Positions 21,096 to 33,578 of a DNA stretch of 64,000 bases are shown here, piece by piece. The stretch comes from Curvularia sp. ZM96 (Eukaryota; Ascomycota; Dothideomycetes; Pleosporales; Pleosporaceae). The stretch covers positions 1,674,001-1,738,000 of the forward strand of contig JAJGBQ010000003.1 of assembly GCA_022457065.1 (NCBI GenBank), written 5' to 3'. The notes under the pieces were generated by a model. The model was not told the DNA's origin, ran no database searches, and was given only the letters and a program-made list of their open reading frames with translations. The translations under genes were made by a program, and so were the position numbers. How positions within the stretch are numbered: position 1 is the stretch's first letter; the number at the start of each line of letters is the position of its first letter.

Positions 21096-22961
21096 GGCTG
21101 AAAATTGTTGAAAAGTGTGTGGATGTGAGTTCAGAAATTATTCGCCGCCCTGCGTCACTAGAATAATGCTGTCGGCAGAATAGCGGGGTGGCCGCGGGGC
21201 GAAAGCGGTCAGCGCCACCGCTAGCCCAGAACCTTCACGCTGCATCTTCACGAACGAGTCCGCACAAGACGTGTCAAACTGTCATACCGTCTGAATGGAG
21301 CTGTTGTGCTTTGCTACTGGCATTCGCCGTGTCAGTCGTAGACGTACGTACGATGGATCCAACCAACCGGCACGCTACAAGTCATGTCCCTGAACATGTT
21401 TCGACAACACACTGTTTGGTGTACTGAGATCGAATAGATTGAGAGCATCTCTCTTAGTACTCTCTACCCTTTTCGCCCATGGATAGGACAGTGTTTTGCA
21501 TATAGTAATAGTCGGGGCCAAGTATTCGTCACGTGAAAGTATACTGGAAATAGCCTTATTAATCTCGGCCTCTTTAAACCACAAGGCCTTATTATCACTT
21601 CTTCAGAAGACAGATACGAGATGGTATTGGCAGGCAGGAACAAATATAGCATCGAGAGTACGGCGATGATGCATGATTATGCCGCACTTGCTTACCTACA
21701 TGTACATACTGCAGGCGTCTGCAACCCCGTTGCTTGTATCGAGCTGACCTTACCCAGGACTGACAAAGATTCAAACAATCTGGGCGAACCAATGGCCTTA
21801 TCATGAAAACAAAACCTCGATACGCACTCAATATACAGCGTTCCCAAGCCGGCAGGGGTGTTGGCAAACACAGCCGCTCAATGCTGCCAGCGGTTGAGCA
21901 TAGCCACGTCTCTTGGCAACGGCGGGCGGCTCTCGTCGCAGCACAACCGCCAATACGCTCAAGCGCAAGGGCTGCGTGTCTGACGATCCAGCCCTGCGTA
22001 CGGAGTACACTAGACGATCTTCATTGCAGGAGATCACCTCGTCACTCCTCCAGGGTGTAATGGCATGATCTCATAGTCAAGATGATTGCGCGCCCAAAGG
22101 CAAAGAATGCGGCTTGTTGCGCATCACAATCAGAGCGAACGCGACGGTGGCGACAGTCTGTGCCTCTCGGTTATCCTCTGACTGTCGCAGTCAGATCAGA
22201 CACAATCCTGCCACACCTTCTTTTTTCGCCCACATCTGCATGCGAGGCGTAGGCTGGTACATACAGCAACAAGATCCGCTTCCCCTTTCCATGTCCAGTC
22301 TCTGGCAATTTCCACAGCACCGCCCCATCACCGACCATGCTCTCGACCACAGGCGTACCATTCATCGAGAGATGATGGCCTGGTAGAGGGAAGGATTAGT
22401 GGCTTAGAAGAGAAACATCGGCCAGGCACATCTGCAATCTGATAGGCCGAGCCGGAGTTGCCGCCCTGACGGCCGTCGGTGGCTGGCAGTTCTGACACAC
22501 CTAGTATCCACCCACGGCTGCTGAAACACATCAGGAGTGCGGCTCAGGGTCGCGACTGACCACTCAGATCTGCACTGCGTTCACTCGGGAGCTTGCATGA
22601 ATGGACGCAAGAGGCTGCAGGACCTGACTGGCTGACGCCTAATGGCCGGCCAAGGGATTGCGTCGCGTACAATCTCGCGACTTTTATGGACGGGGCTCTC
22701 CCGGCTTCTACTTCGCTTCTGCATTCTTTACTCAGACCTCCTTGCGCATTTCTGTGTTTTCACATTCACACATTCTCTTCACCCACTTTCCTTGGACGCA
22801 GGGCGACCTCACAACACTCTCTTTGTGGATATTATCTTCTTTCGCCTTCGCTGGTCTTTTCACCGTGCAAGTAACTCTTCTGTGAAGATCACTTGCTTTG
22901 CGACCCCAACGCATACATTCTTTACCAAATCCTAAATTCTCAGTCTTGAACCTCTCCGAAA
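21096..22961. other. Intergenic, RIO1/CRH divergent region
   Basis: About 1.9 kb without a recognisable gene. The last 250 bp are pyrimidine-rich, as expected for the leader of the CRH gene. Confidence 0.6.
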
Positions 22962-24300
22962 ATGCGTTTCTCAACTTACACCACTGCAAGCGTGCTGGCC
23001 GCTTTGGCCTCGGCTCAGACCTTCACGGACTGCAACCCCATGGAAAAAACATGCGCCAACGACCCTGCCATGCCTCAGACTTGGGAGACCGACTTCACTG
23101 CTGGAAAGGATGCCATCAAGGGCTGGAAGCAGACTGCAGGTGACCTTACCTACGGACCTGAGGGAGCCGCATTCACTGTTGCCAAGAAGGGCGATGCGCC
23201 TACTATTGGCTCCGAAGCATACCTCCACTTTGGTTACGTCGAGGTGGTTATGAAGGCAGCTCCTGGTGTTGGCATTGTCTCGTCTATTGTCCTCCAGTCC
23301 GACAACTTGGATGAAGTCGACTGGGAATGGATTGGAGGTGTTGACAGCCGTGTCCAGATGAACTACTTTGGCAAGGTAATTTCCCAAAATTCAACTTGTG
23401 CGGTAGCCGTTGCAGAAAAACTAACTATATCGACAGGGTAACACCACCACCTTCGACCGCATGATCGAGGCCGATGTTGCCAACAACCAGAACGACTTCC
23501 ACAAATATGCCTTGAACTGGACATCAGAATCCCTCACCTGGATCATCGACGACAAGCCTGTCCGCACACTCAACTTCGCCGATGCAAACGGCGGCAAGAA
23601 CTTTCCCCAGACTCCTTGCAATGTCCGTCTTGGCAACTGGCCTGGTGGTGATTCGGAGAACGAGGGTACCCGCCAGTGGGCTGGAGGAAACGTCACTTAT
23701 GCTGATGCTCCCTTCACCATGACTGTCAAGAGTGTCAAGGTCACCAACTACTCTCCTGGTAAGGAATACCAGTGGACCGACAAGACCGGCGACTTCAAGT
23801 CGATCAAGGTCATCGATGCCGGAAACAAGGACGGTGCTCCCGTCAACAACCTGCCCATCAAGCCCACCAATGGTACCCAGTCCGGCATCGAGGCCGGCGT
23901 CGACACTCCCGCCGCCTCTGGTAGCCCAGCCCAGGGCGGTTCCAGCGGCGACAAAGCCACTCCTTGCGAGTGCGGCACCGCCTACGTGACCGTTACTGGC
24001 GCTCCCCCACCAGCCACCAACGCGCCCCCCGCTACTATCATCTCCTCCTATTCTGCTGTTCCCCTCGAAAGCGCAAAGAGCCAGCTCTCTTCTGCCCTCG
24101 AGCAAACCACCGGCCTGGCCATCGACACCCGCTCCGCTCCCGGTATCCCCACCCCAACTGCCCCCACCGGCGCTATCCCCCAGCCTCAACTCAACGGCAC
24201 TGCTTCTGCTGCACCCCCGGAGTTCACCGGCGCGGCCAGCCACGTCAAGGCTGGTGGACTGGTTGGTGCTGTCTTGGGTGCTATGATGCTTGCTCTTTAA
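22962..24300 (+). CDS. GPI-anchored cell-wall transglycosidase, CRH family (GH16)
   Basis: Crosslinks chitin to beta-glucan in the cell wall (Crh1/Utr2/Crf1 family). 425 aa from exons 22962-23375 and 23437-24300. The signal peptide MRFSTYTTASVLAALASAQ is followed by the Cys-containing TFTDCNPMEKTC. The GH16 catalytic motif is DEVDWEW (117-123), with E118 as nucleophile, D120 as helper and E122 as acid/base. Nearby WIGGVDSRVQMNYFGKG, HKYALNWTSESLTWIID and LGNWPGGD are typical of the family. A Ser/Thr/Pro-rich stalk (about 310-400) leads to the C-terminal hydrophobic GPI signal GLVGAVLGAMMLAL. No CBM18 is seen, so it is Crh1-like in layout and not Utr2-like. Confidence 0.95.
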
Positions 24301-26021
24301 ATGATCAAAGAAATATGGATGGTGGCTTTTTGAGATATCAAGGTGATATTGTAGGTTTTTTTTTTGAGGCAACAGAAGAGAGAGATACACAAATACATAT
24401 ACATACATTCGCTTTTCTATTTATTTGTAAATACTTAATTTCAGGCGCCCTTGTTGCGTGGGATATGCGTCAGCAATGGGCGAAAAATTTGAAACCTCTG
24501 GTCTTTGATATCTCCTTGGGTCCACGTTTTCTTCTCAATTTCATGTTTGAATTCTTGACATGGGATATGTTAAGGTCTATCTCTGCATGGCGAGACACCC
24601 TATGCGTCGGGGCGGACCTAGATGAGAGCATAGGAGTTTCTTTGGAACAGTCCGTCATGATTGTGATGAATTCCTCTCAACTCTCACACACATTCACCAA
24701 AGGCCTCTTGATGGTTCACATCTGAAGCGGATTTACGTAAAGCGAGAAATACCCACTCATTGGACACAACTGTATCGGCAGTGCAGTGTCAAAGCCATCG
24801 TATCCGCGGGACGAGATGCGTTCATTACATCAGCAGTCTGCACCTCTTGCTGTGTGGAGTAATTCTCCGATATTCGATCCATCGTTTGTCAGCTCCAACA
24901 CGCAAGCCACATTCTCAGCTGAAGACCATTGAGGCTTGACGTGGACATTTCCATTCGTGGAGATGTGGCGGTGTCGCGGAGAGCCGCAGCTTCTCGCACT
25001 AGCAGACACTATAGTTTTGTGTCCGCTCTTCAATCCACTTGGCGGGAATGGTGTTGCTGAAAGCTGATCAAAATACTGCATTAGGCGGCATTGGCACTGC
25101 CTCATGGAGAGCCATGACTAGTATCGCTTCGCAGAAAGCGTGCTGTAACCAGTAGCCGCTGTCCACGTGTGACGAAGGTTGCGTCGAGAGTCCAGGAGAC
25201 TGAGAGAAGATTCTCTGAAGAATATCGAAAAGAGACAGTAGTGCTGCGCGTATGCTATCGTAATGAAGAGAGAGCGTGATGCCATGAATACTAAGCAATG
25301 CGGGCGCATCCGGTAGGAGCTTGTGCCCCCCGCCACACCGTTCATCAACCGCAACCAAACACTGCCTCACATGCCAGTATATGTGACGCGATCTTCCCAA
25401 TCCGCTACCCGCTAACTCCAGGTTTGCACCAAGATGGGCGCGCCTCTGCCGCCGGCTTGCGACCATTGCCACGCGCTGGGCTCCGCTCCCCATCAAAGCG
25501 CAACGGCTCGGGAGTTTCGCTTCGACGGGCGCGTTTCGAAACGGACAAGAACCCTCATTTCACCATTGTTTTACGGCGTGAGCCAAGAAAACATTACCCC
25601 AAAAACACTGCCTATCTGACACAGTTGACAAGCATGGCCGCCGTGTTTGCCTGTCTCTGCCATGGGCATTTGTCTCGCTAAGCCTCGAAACTCGCAGAAG
25701 CCCGCCTGCACATCACGCTTCATCCCCACTGGGTGGCCTAGGCATGCGCCTCCAAGACAAGTCAGCATCCTTGCTAACCTTGCTGATGGGTGCACTTTTT
25801 CTTTCTAATATTAGGGCTGGCCGTGAGAATGTGGCACGCCCAAGGTGTCGAAGGCTGAGAATCTCTCCGAATCACGTCCTATCCAGGCTGGGAAAGAGGC
25901 CTCAGCTGCATTTGTCACGTCCTGGACCCTATAACACGCTTGCTGCCACTCCGCATGCTGTTCACTACTCCCTGCTTCTTTTCCCGACATCACTTTGTGC
26001 CGTACACCTTGACTGACTGAC
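24301..26021. other. Intergenic, 1.7 kb downstream of CRH
   Basis: No recognisable gene. CRH 3' region with an AT-rich tract at 24340-24440. Other frames are short and unsupported. Confidence 0.6.
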
Positions 26022-26818
26022 ATGGGCATTTCACATCATCTTCGTCGTACCACAAAACCCGCCTCACAGCCAAAGGCCACAACATCGTCGACAGCATGGG
26101 GGCCACTGTTTGCGGCCTCGTTCGTGCTCTCCGCGGTATCCATTGCTAATCTGGGGCTGATTAGCTCCATGGTCGGATGGCTGCTCAAGCAAAAACACAA
26201 CGTGCATGCTTATCAAATCAACTGGCCTGGAAATGAAAGGCTGTTGAACGTGGAGCCAAAGAATTTGTGGGTGGATCAGGGCCATGAGAGTAACGGCGTA
26301 GCGGGGTACGGATTCTTCCTGGGTCTCTTTGGCATGCTGACAGCATGGAGAATGCGAAATGCTCAGCGGGTATGTTGTTCCACACTCTTTGACCTGTAGC
26401 GTAGTATACTAACGACCATGAGCAGCGCCTCAAGAGCCTTACCATACTCACTGTTCTGCTGTTCCTCGCCGTGTTATTCACGCTTTCAGCTTTCATCTTC
26501 GTCTTTGTTGTAACATATCAGACAACTGGTCAGCAAATCCGCGAGCCTGTCGCCGTCAACACGGTCGGCATGAACTACCCAGAGTTTCACTGGACACCCG
26601 AGACTTGGTTCAAAGCCGTCCTAGACCTGCCTCTTGCGGACCAATCTGTGCGCCATGAGATAGACCACAAGGTCACAAACATGGTGGCGTGGCGGTGGAT
26701 GCTGCTCGTGATATTTCTTGTGGATGTCGTTGCGTTTGGCCTAGCGGTGATGGCCTGGATGAAGCAGCGGAGGGGTGTGACAGCGCGGGCGGGCTCTCCA
26801 CATTCTGTTGAGAAATAA
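26022..26818 (+). CDS. Predicted four-transmembrane protein of unknown function
   Basis: 246 aa from exons 26022-26369 and 26426-26818 with a 56-nt intron. Hydrophobic helices lie near residues 25-55 (FAASFVLSAVSIANLGLISS), 95-112 (GYGFFLGLFGMLTAWRM), 121-147 (LTVLLFLAVLFTLSAFIFVF) and 208-230 (LLVIFLVDVVAFGLAVMAWM). Loop 1 (INWPGNERLLNVEPKNLWVDQG) and loop 2 (about 60 residues, with WTPETWFKAVLDLP) would face the same side. No Cys-rich claudin/Sur7 signature is seen. I do not recognise the family. Gene status is supported by intron signals and by hydrophobic helices running across the splice. Confidence 0.72.
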
Positions 26819-27254
26819 AAGCACACACCCGCATGCAGCATTTACTGCAAATGTGAGCAAAAGCGGAGCGAATATACTTTGTTGTTCTGTTCACTGGCAG
26901 TTCTCACATGCAAAAGGCTGTACACATGACAATATGGCCCGAAGAACCTTGTCGCTCGTGAACGGCCCGTACACGCGTGACACCCTCACACCCTGGACGG
27001 CCGGCACACGGCCTCGACTAATCCACGTCTTATATCTCGACGCTGCCTGGCGCATGTTTACGTTCACAGCCCACTTTGTGTAGTCGAAGGTCCAAGGCCT
27101 GACACCCCACAGAGGCTTTAGCGAGACGACCAGGTGCGCAGTGCAAGCCTCGGCGCATCACCATTACCGCCATCACGAAAAACCGTGGCCCCGCCCAACC
27201 GACTCTCTCCTCCAGCCCGCCGTCTCCTCGCGATCCACGACGCCAGTCTTCGCC
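26819..27254. other. Intergenic, upstream of the acyltransferase
   Basis: About 430 bp. The acyltransferase frame is open 38 codons further upstream (ATG at 27141), but that extension is His/Pro-rich and unlike the family start. Confidence 0.55.
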
Positions 27255-28255
27255 ATGAGCTGGCTCTTCTACCTCGCCATGCCGCCCGTGCTCATCATAG
27301 CCATGCGGCTGCTGTCGCTCGTGCTGCCCGCGAAACCCGCCCAGCTCATCTCCTTCTACGCCTTCGCAATTAGCTCCTTCCTCCTCATGGGCATCTGCGC
27401 CTTGTACGGAACCCTCGTAGCGTTGCCCCTGCGCATGGTGGGGTACGGTGGTCTGATTCAATGGAGCGTGGGGAGAGCCTTCAAATGGTGCATGTGGCTC
27501 GGAACGGGTGTGACGTTTAGGGTCACGGGTAGCATGAAGAAGGAGGCTGGTGTCAGCGGCGAGGATGCGCTCAGGGACCGACCTGCTGTCTTTGTGGGCA
27601 ATCACCAGACGTGAGTCTTTGCCGAGAATGAAGAGAAACGAACCATTGTAGTAGAGGCGGGGCTAATACTCTGTACAGCGAACTCGATGTCCTCATGCTC
27701 GGCTGCATGTTCCCCAAGTACACGTCGGTCACGGCCAAAAAGTCGCTCAAGTACACGCCGCTGCTGGGCTGGTTCATGGCCCTGTCCAAGACCGTCTTCA
27801 TCGACCGCGCAAACCGCACCACCGCCCGCGCCGCCTTTGATACGGCTGCCCAGACCATGAAGTCGACGCGCCAGTCTGTCTTCATCTTCCCCGAAGGAAC
27901 ACGCTCCTATTCCGAAAAGCCCGATCTCCTTCCTTTCAAGAAGGGTGCCTTCCATCTCGCTGTACAAGCTCAGGTCCCCATTGTACCCGTTGTTTGCGCA
28001 AACTACTCGCACGTACTGAACGTTAAGGCTAAGAAAATTTCTCCCGGTGTAGTCGACGTGACCGTCTTGCCGCCAATACAAACAAAGGGATTGGGCGCTG
28101 AGCATGTAGACGATCTGGTCAAGAGGACAAGAGACGCTATGATGGAGGAGCTAATCCGGTTAAGTCACATTTCAGGTGCGGGCAACGGCGAGCCCCTACC
28201 AAGGAGCAGCGGAATTGATGAGCAGGCGCGTGGCGAGCTGCGGAAGAGGTACTAG
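27255..28255 (+). CDS. SLC1: 1-acyl-sn-glycerol-3-phosphate acyltransferase
   Basis: Makes phosphatidic acid from lysophosphatidic acid in the ER or lipid-droplet membrane (PlsC family). 310 aa from exons 27255-27610 and 27679-28255; the intron (27611-27678) splits the motif codon for Thr119. Motif I is NHQTELDVL (116-124, the NHx4D box), and motif III is FPEGTRSYSE (189-198). KKSLKYTPLLGWFMA and the substrate-binding VPIVPVVCANY lie between and after them. N-terminal helices (MSWLFYLAMPPVLIIAMRLL and IGFYAF-like segments) anchor the protein. I chose the start at 27255 because MSWLFYLA resembles the family start. Confidence 0.94.
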
Positions 28256-29041
28256 ACAGCAAGGACGCCGACTCAGCCAAGCGAGAACGAGCGGAGACGT
28301 TATGATGGGGCTCTGGCATATAGCAAGGATTTGAGGTGACGAAGTGGTTGCATCGAATTCAACAGCCAAGTGTGAGGCTGAAAGCATGCGGCGCGTATGG
28401 CGTTGGGTGGCTTGGGTTTTCCATGCATATTGATATCCTAGAGAAGATGCGTTTTCATTCTCACATGGCGTGTATATAGTTGTGGTACTTTGGCGAAAAA
28501 TTAAAGACCATTTTGCATTCTCTTATTAATCTCCCGAGTGTATTCAGAGAGAACAGGTAGAATTGCTCTAGTCAGACTACTGGCGGTAAGTGACTTTGCT
28601 GCTATTACGTCACTCTAGCAGACAGACTTACTTCACGCATGAAGGCCAAGAGAGACAACGTCAAAAAGCGCCCAAGTACACAAAATACACGCGTCTAGCA
28701 TGGTATGAGGTGACAAGAATGGGTAAGTGGCATCAATGTTAATAAGTGCTAAGAGATCGGCACCTCTTTCTCGCGTTACTAGAAGGACCTCGGGGCGAGC
28801 TACCCCACGATACCCCTCTCGCTGTATTACCCAATGAGGTATTCCGTTCTGCACGCTTGAGTGGCTGCTCGACACGATGTAGTATGCTTACATGGATATA
28901 AATATATATTCAAGTGTTTCGACTTCTAAGCTGCTGAGCTGTCAAGCTGATTCCACTGCAGCAAAGTCCTGGATTAATCTACACTGCTTGATCTGGCGAC
29001 TGTGAACTGACTGACTAGTTACGAGCAAGCAAGAGGTAAAG
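28256..29041. other. Intergenic between acyltransferase and SDR
   Basis: Nearly 800 bp, AT-richer than its surroundings, with no recognisable gene. An 80-codon minus frame at 28633-28875 is unsupported. Confidence 0.55.
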
Positions 29042-30138
29042 ATGGCAGCTGGACAGGAATACAATGTGCAGGGAAAGAGTGCGATCGTCACTGGTGCTGG
29101 CTCTGGTATGTTGCAGCCACCCCTGGTTCTATCTGGTTAGCATTTACTCTGGTGTCTCTCTGCTGAACCTCGAGCCCAACTTCAGGTATCAACTATTGCT
29201 TCGCCGCCCTGCTTCTCAGTCGAGGCTGCTCAGTCCTGATTGCCGACCTCTCTCTACGACCTGAAGCACAGAAGCTCTTGGACAACTACAGCCAGAAAGA
29301 GACGGGTAGACCGCGAGCCGTTTTCGTCAAGACCGACGTGACAGACTGGCCACAATTAGAGCGTATGTTTAGCGTCGGCGTGCAAGAGTTTGGTCAAATC
29401 GACATTGTCTGCCCTGGCGCTGGTATCTACGATCCCCACTGGAGCAACTTCTGGCATCCACCTGGAGTGCCTGGCGGCAAGAGCAGAGACAGCGTCGACG
29501 GTGGCCGATACGCCAGTCTAGACATCAACGTCACGCACCCAATTCGCACAACGCAGCTTGCCATTTCGCACTTTCTGAACCCCCCGCCGGGCGTGCAGAA
29601 AGTAGGCCCTCAGAACCCAAAGCGCGTCATCATCATTTCCAGTGTAGCCGGCCAAAATGCTAACCTGAACACACCCATCTACGTGGCTGCTAAACATGCC
29701 ATGAACGGCTTCATCCGCTCGCTCGGTCCACTAGAACGTGAAATGGGGATTCGCGTCAACGGCGTGGCTCCAGGTGTGATTAAGACACCGCTTTGGACCG
29801 AGCACCCGGAGAAAATGACTTTCTTGGACTTATCGAAAGATGCGTGGGCGACGCCGGAAGAAGTGGCGGAAGCCATGTTGAGGTGTTTGCAAGAGGCGGA
29901 CCTAGATGGAGGCACGATTCTGGAGGTTGGTGCGAATCAGACGAGAAAAGTCGAGGCACTGGTATGTAAAACATTTTTCCATGAGGTTTTATGTCTGTTC
30001 GCTTGCTGATTTTTTCTATAGAATGACCCAGGACCGAGCGGCCCGGGACACACGGTTAGCAATATACGGGAGCAGTACAAGGAGGTGTATGGATGGCTGG
30101 GCCAGGAGGGATGGGGTGTTGCGAAGACGAAATTGTAA
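29042..30138 (+). CDS. Short-chain dehydrogenase, 15-hydroxyprostaglandin-dehydrogenase-like
   Basis: NAD(H)-type classical SDR of 318 aa from exons 29042-29105, 29186-29961 and 30022-30138. The cofactor loop TGAGSGI is split by intron 1. An acidic residue after beta-2 (IADLSL) favours NAD over NADP. The catalytic Ser174, Tyr187 and Lys191 (ISSVAG and YVAAK) are in place, followed by RVNGVAPGVIKTPLW. The layout and the NTPIYVAAKHA stretch recall fungal proteins annotated as 15-hydroxyprostaglandin dehydrogenase-like; the real substrate is unknown. The last exon adds a hydrophilic tail (NIREQYKEVYGWLGQEG), common in this group. Confidence 0.9.
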
Positions 30139-30918
30139 ATGCGTGTCGAGTCAGTTGACATCGTATGATTGTGTCCAGTTGTTGTTGAGGCCGATAGAGT
30201 ATGGTATGGTTAGGAATTCTTCCGTCTTCAAATACCGCAGGCCTTAGAATGTGCCTGATTTCGCAAGGCTTTTGTCGACCGGCTATTGAGAAGTCTTAGC
30301 CCTCCACGTCCCGACGACCGGACCACTGTGCTCCGGTGGCTCAAAATTTGGCATCGCGACATCTAGAACTGCAGCGGTGGAAGTAGGCAAACATAAAAAA
30401 AAAGACGCCTGACGTCGGCCGTAGGGCATGGCACAGCATGGCAATACATCAGAGAGAGGGGCCACCCCGGTTGTATTGCGGGCCATTTAGCAAATATGAG
30501 ATCATTTGGGTGGTGCAACGACCAGCGTGCGACAAGAGAGGGCGTGATGGCACCGGCCCAATTGCCCATGGCTTTAGGAAAGCGGTTGTACCGGATGAGG
30601 ATGTCGGCCGGTGGCTTACTGTGTGTTGAAGCGTGCTGATTGAGCGCGGGACAGCCTATCAGCGAGGCGTTGGCCCGGCGTTGCCACTTGTGACGCTGCA
30701 GCCTTTTTCCTATGGAGGGGCGGCGAGTGGGAGTGGGAGGGAGGGGCACGACGCTACGTATGAAAGTGCTCCACCGCCGCAGCAGCTCCCGACTGCCATT
30801 CTTTCTCCTCAGACTCTCTCTCCTCTCCATCCATCATCCCCTTTGAACTGTTGTCAATCTCAGTTTGAACCCAAAAACACATCCACATCCTTCTATATAC
30901 CCCAAACACTCACCCACA
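30139..30918. other. Intergenic, transaldolase promoter
   Basis: About 780 bp. The last 140 bp are pyrimidine- and CA-rich, typical of a strong fungal leader. No gene recognised. Confidence 0.6.
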
Positions 30919-32089
30919 ATGCCTAGCTCTCTCGACCAGCTCAAGGCCGCCGGCACCGTAAGTTGCTCACCCCCACGCCATTGCGACTCACGCAAGAATT
31001 GTTGAATCTGACCAACCTCTTCTTGTTTACAGACCGTTGTCGCCGACTCTGGTGACTTCGCGACCATCAAGAAGTACCAGCCCCAGGATGCGACGACCAA
31101 CCCTTCGCTCATCCTCGCCGCCTCCAAGAAGCCCGAGTACGCGAAGCTGATCGACGCGGCCGTCGCATACGGCAAGAAGCACGGCACCGACCTCGAGAAC
31201 CAGGTCGATGTCACTCTCGACAACCTCCTTGTCCAGTTCGGCAAGGAGATCCTCCAGATTGTCCCCGGCAAGGTCTCGACAGAGGTTGACGCCCGCTTTT
31301 CCTTCTCCACCGAGCAGTCTGTAAACAAGGCCCTGCGCATCATCGACGTACGTTGCAAAAACACCCCTCTCCACCAAGAAATATAGAACATCGTATGCTG
31401 ACTCTGCGCAGCTCTACAAGGAGGCTGGAATTGACAAGGAGCGCGTTCTCATCAAGCTTGCCTCAACATGGGAGGGCATCAAGGCTGCCGAGATCCTCCA
31501 GTCCAAGCACGGAATCAACTGCAACCTTACCCTGATGTTCTCCCAGGTCCAGGCCATTGCTGCCGCTGAGGCCGGTGCCTACCTCATCTCCCCCTTCGTT
31601 GGCCGTATCCTTGACTGGTTCAAGGCCGCGACCAAGAAGGAGTACTCCAAGGAGGAGGACCCCGGTGTCAAGAGCGTCCAGCAAATCTTCAACTACTACA
31701 AGAAGCACGGCTACAAGACCATTGTCATGGGCGCCTCTTTCCGCAGCGTCGGCGAGGTCACTGAACTTGCTGGCTGCGACTACCTGACCATTGCTGTAAG
31801 TGGCATTGTCCTTGGTATTATGTACTATTTCAGTTACTGACAAGCCCAGCCCAACCTGCTCGAACAGCTCTACAACTCCCAGGATGAGGTGCCCAAGAAG
31901 CTCATTGCCGAGGATGCCAGCAAGCTCGACATTGAGAAGAAGAGCTACATCAACGACGAGGCCGAGTTCCGCTTCTACTTCAACGAGGACCAGATGGCCG
32001 TCGAGAAGCTCCGTGAGGGTATCTCGAAATTCGCCGCTGACGCCGTCACTCTCAAGGACATTCTCCGCGAGAAGATCCAGCAGGCATAA
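30919..32089 (+). CDS. TAL1: Transaldolase
   Basis: Non-oxidative pentose phosphate enzyme that transfers a dihydroxyacetone unit from sedoheptulose 7-phosphate to glyceraldehyde 3-phosphate; cytosolic. 325 aa from exons 30919-30957, 31033-31347, 31412-31795 and 31850-32089. Landmarks are DQLKAAGT at the start, DATTNPSLIL (phosphate/substrate loop), ILIKLASTWEGI with the Schiff-base Lys133, NCNLTLMFSQ, SPFVGRILDW and TIVMGASFR. Length equals the family norm. Codon use is strongly biased toward C-ending codons. A 277-codon frame runs antisense through exon 3 and exon 4 and is a shadow of this bias. Confidence 0.97.
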
Positions 32090-32558
32090 ATTGCATGGTC
32101 CGATAATCGGCCAGGGAATGAGGATATGATATAATTTACGACGTTTTCTTCCAGTTTGAGCATTGAGACTTGACGGGAGCTTCGGATGGCACGTAGATAG
32201 AAAAAAATTGACACGTGAAAAACCCGATCGGATGCAACCCGTTATGCGTGCGTGCCTGCATGAGACATATTGAACTGCGTGGGATGATGCCAGCACGGCA
32301 TGGCACAGGATGAGACAGACAGAGGGGCTGGAACCGTAGATTTATCATCTGCCGGCTCGGCTTTACTGCTTGTGTCAACAGCTCTGGCGGGTCCTGGCGG
32401 GCGTTGCGTCACTAGACGGCCCCGCATTCAAAGCTCACCTCCCCCGACGGAAGCTACCTCCTCCTCCCCCCTCCATCGCCCCAAGCTTAGAGTATCTCAC
32501 CACCAGAAGAAACCTCATCAATTCCTTCATCAAATTCTCAATTACACAAACCGCCACC
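32090..32558. other. Intergenic, TAL1 terminator region and SOD1 promoter
   Basis: About 470 bp between two plus-strand genes. The SOD1 leader (from about 32440) is CT-rich and ends in the good start context CCGCCACCATG. Confidence 0.6.
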
Positions 32559-33578
32559 ATGGTCAAAGCCGGTAAGTCGCAATCATACCATAAGCATCCC
32601 CAAGATTTTTGCCCGAGGTGGGGTTCATCCAACTCGGGCAGGTTTGCGTGAGATTGAGCAGATTTCATTGCTGCAGACGACCACGCACCTTGTCTAGCGG
32701 GTACACCAAAGCAACCGCCCAGAAAGACGGAGAGAGGCAATTGGACGAGTTGGGCGTATGGAGAGGACCTTGATGGCTTTTCTAGAAGCCGTTGAAGGAC
32801 GAGCTCCCGGTCCGCGGCTGCTTGGTGTACCTGCGCCGCTCTTTGCTCCAATCACCTCACTCTCTGGCGTGTGGAAAGAATACCCTGATGGCCCTGCGGA
32901 TGCGGGACGACCCGGAGAATGCTCAAGGATACGTGAGACATGATTGCTAACGCATAACATAGTCGCCGTCCTCCGTGGAGACTCCAACGTCAAGGGAACT
33001 GTTACCTTTGAGCAGGCCGACGAGTCCGCCCCTACCACCATCTCATGGAACATTACCGGCCACGATGCCAACGCTGAGCGTGGCATGCACATCCACGCCT
33101 TTGGCGACAACACAAACGGTTGCACATCCGCTGGTCCTCACTGTGAGTTTCTTCTCTCCCTTTGGACTCCGTGGGGGAAGTTTTTGCTTCTCCTGCAGTT
33201 CCTGGTATTTACAAAGTATGGTTAAGCTGACAATTCGTACTATAGTCAACCCCCACAACAAGACCCACGGCGCCCCCAGCGACGAGGAGCGCCACGTCGG
33301 TGACTTGGGCAACTTCAAGACTGACGCCCAGGGCAATGCTCAGGGAAGCGTCACTGACAAGCTTATCAAGCTGATTGGCTCCGAGAGCGTTATTGGCGTA
33401 CGTTCCCCCCTTCTTTCCGTCAAATGACTAGTAACAAAGAAACTAATGATGTGATCAGCGCACCATTGTCGTCCACGCTGGTACCGATGACCTTGGCAAG
33501 GGTGGCCACGAGGAGTCCAAGAAGACTGGCAATGCTGGAGGTCGCCCCGCTTGCGGTGTCATTGGTATCTCCAACTAA
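32559..33578 (+). CDS. SOD1: Cu/Zn superoxide dismutase
   Basis: Cytosolic/intermembrane-space superoxide dismutase of 154 aa. Exons are 32559-32571, 32963-33142, 33246-33397 and 33459-33578. Copper and zinc ligands are visible in GMHIHAFGD, GPHFNPHNKTHG, RHVGDLGN and TIVVHAGTDDLG, and the disulfide Cys pair lies in NGCTSAG and RPACGVIG. The first exon is just 13 nt (MVKA plus one base) and is followed by a 391-nt intron (32572-32962), much longer than any other intron called here. Length and ligands are normal. It follows TAL1 in the same direction. Confidence 0.97.

Noticed and set aside
23524..24408. 294-codon minus-strand frame antisense to the CRH gene
   Set aside because: The Gly/Val/Ser-rich translation is the reverse of the Pro/Thr/Ala-rich stalk; a composition shadow.
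31463..32296. 277-codon antisense frame across the transaldolase
   Set aside because: It mirrors a strongly codon-biased gene, has no start context or domain, and crosses TAL1 splice sites without splice signals of its own.
30919..33578. TAL1-SOD1 neighbour pair as an oxidative-stress module
   Set aside because: Functional link (NADPH supply and superoxide removal) is plausible, but two adjacent genes with separate promoters are weak evidence for a module.
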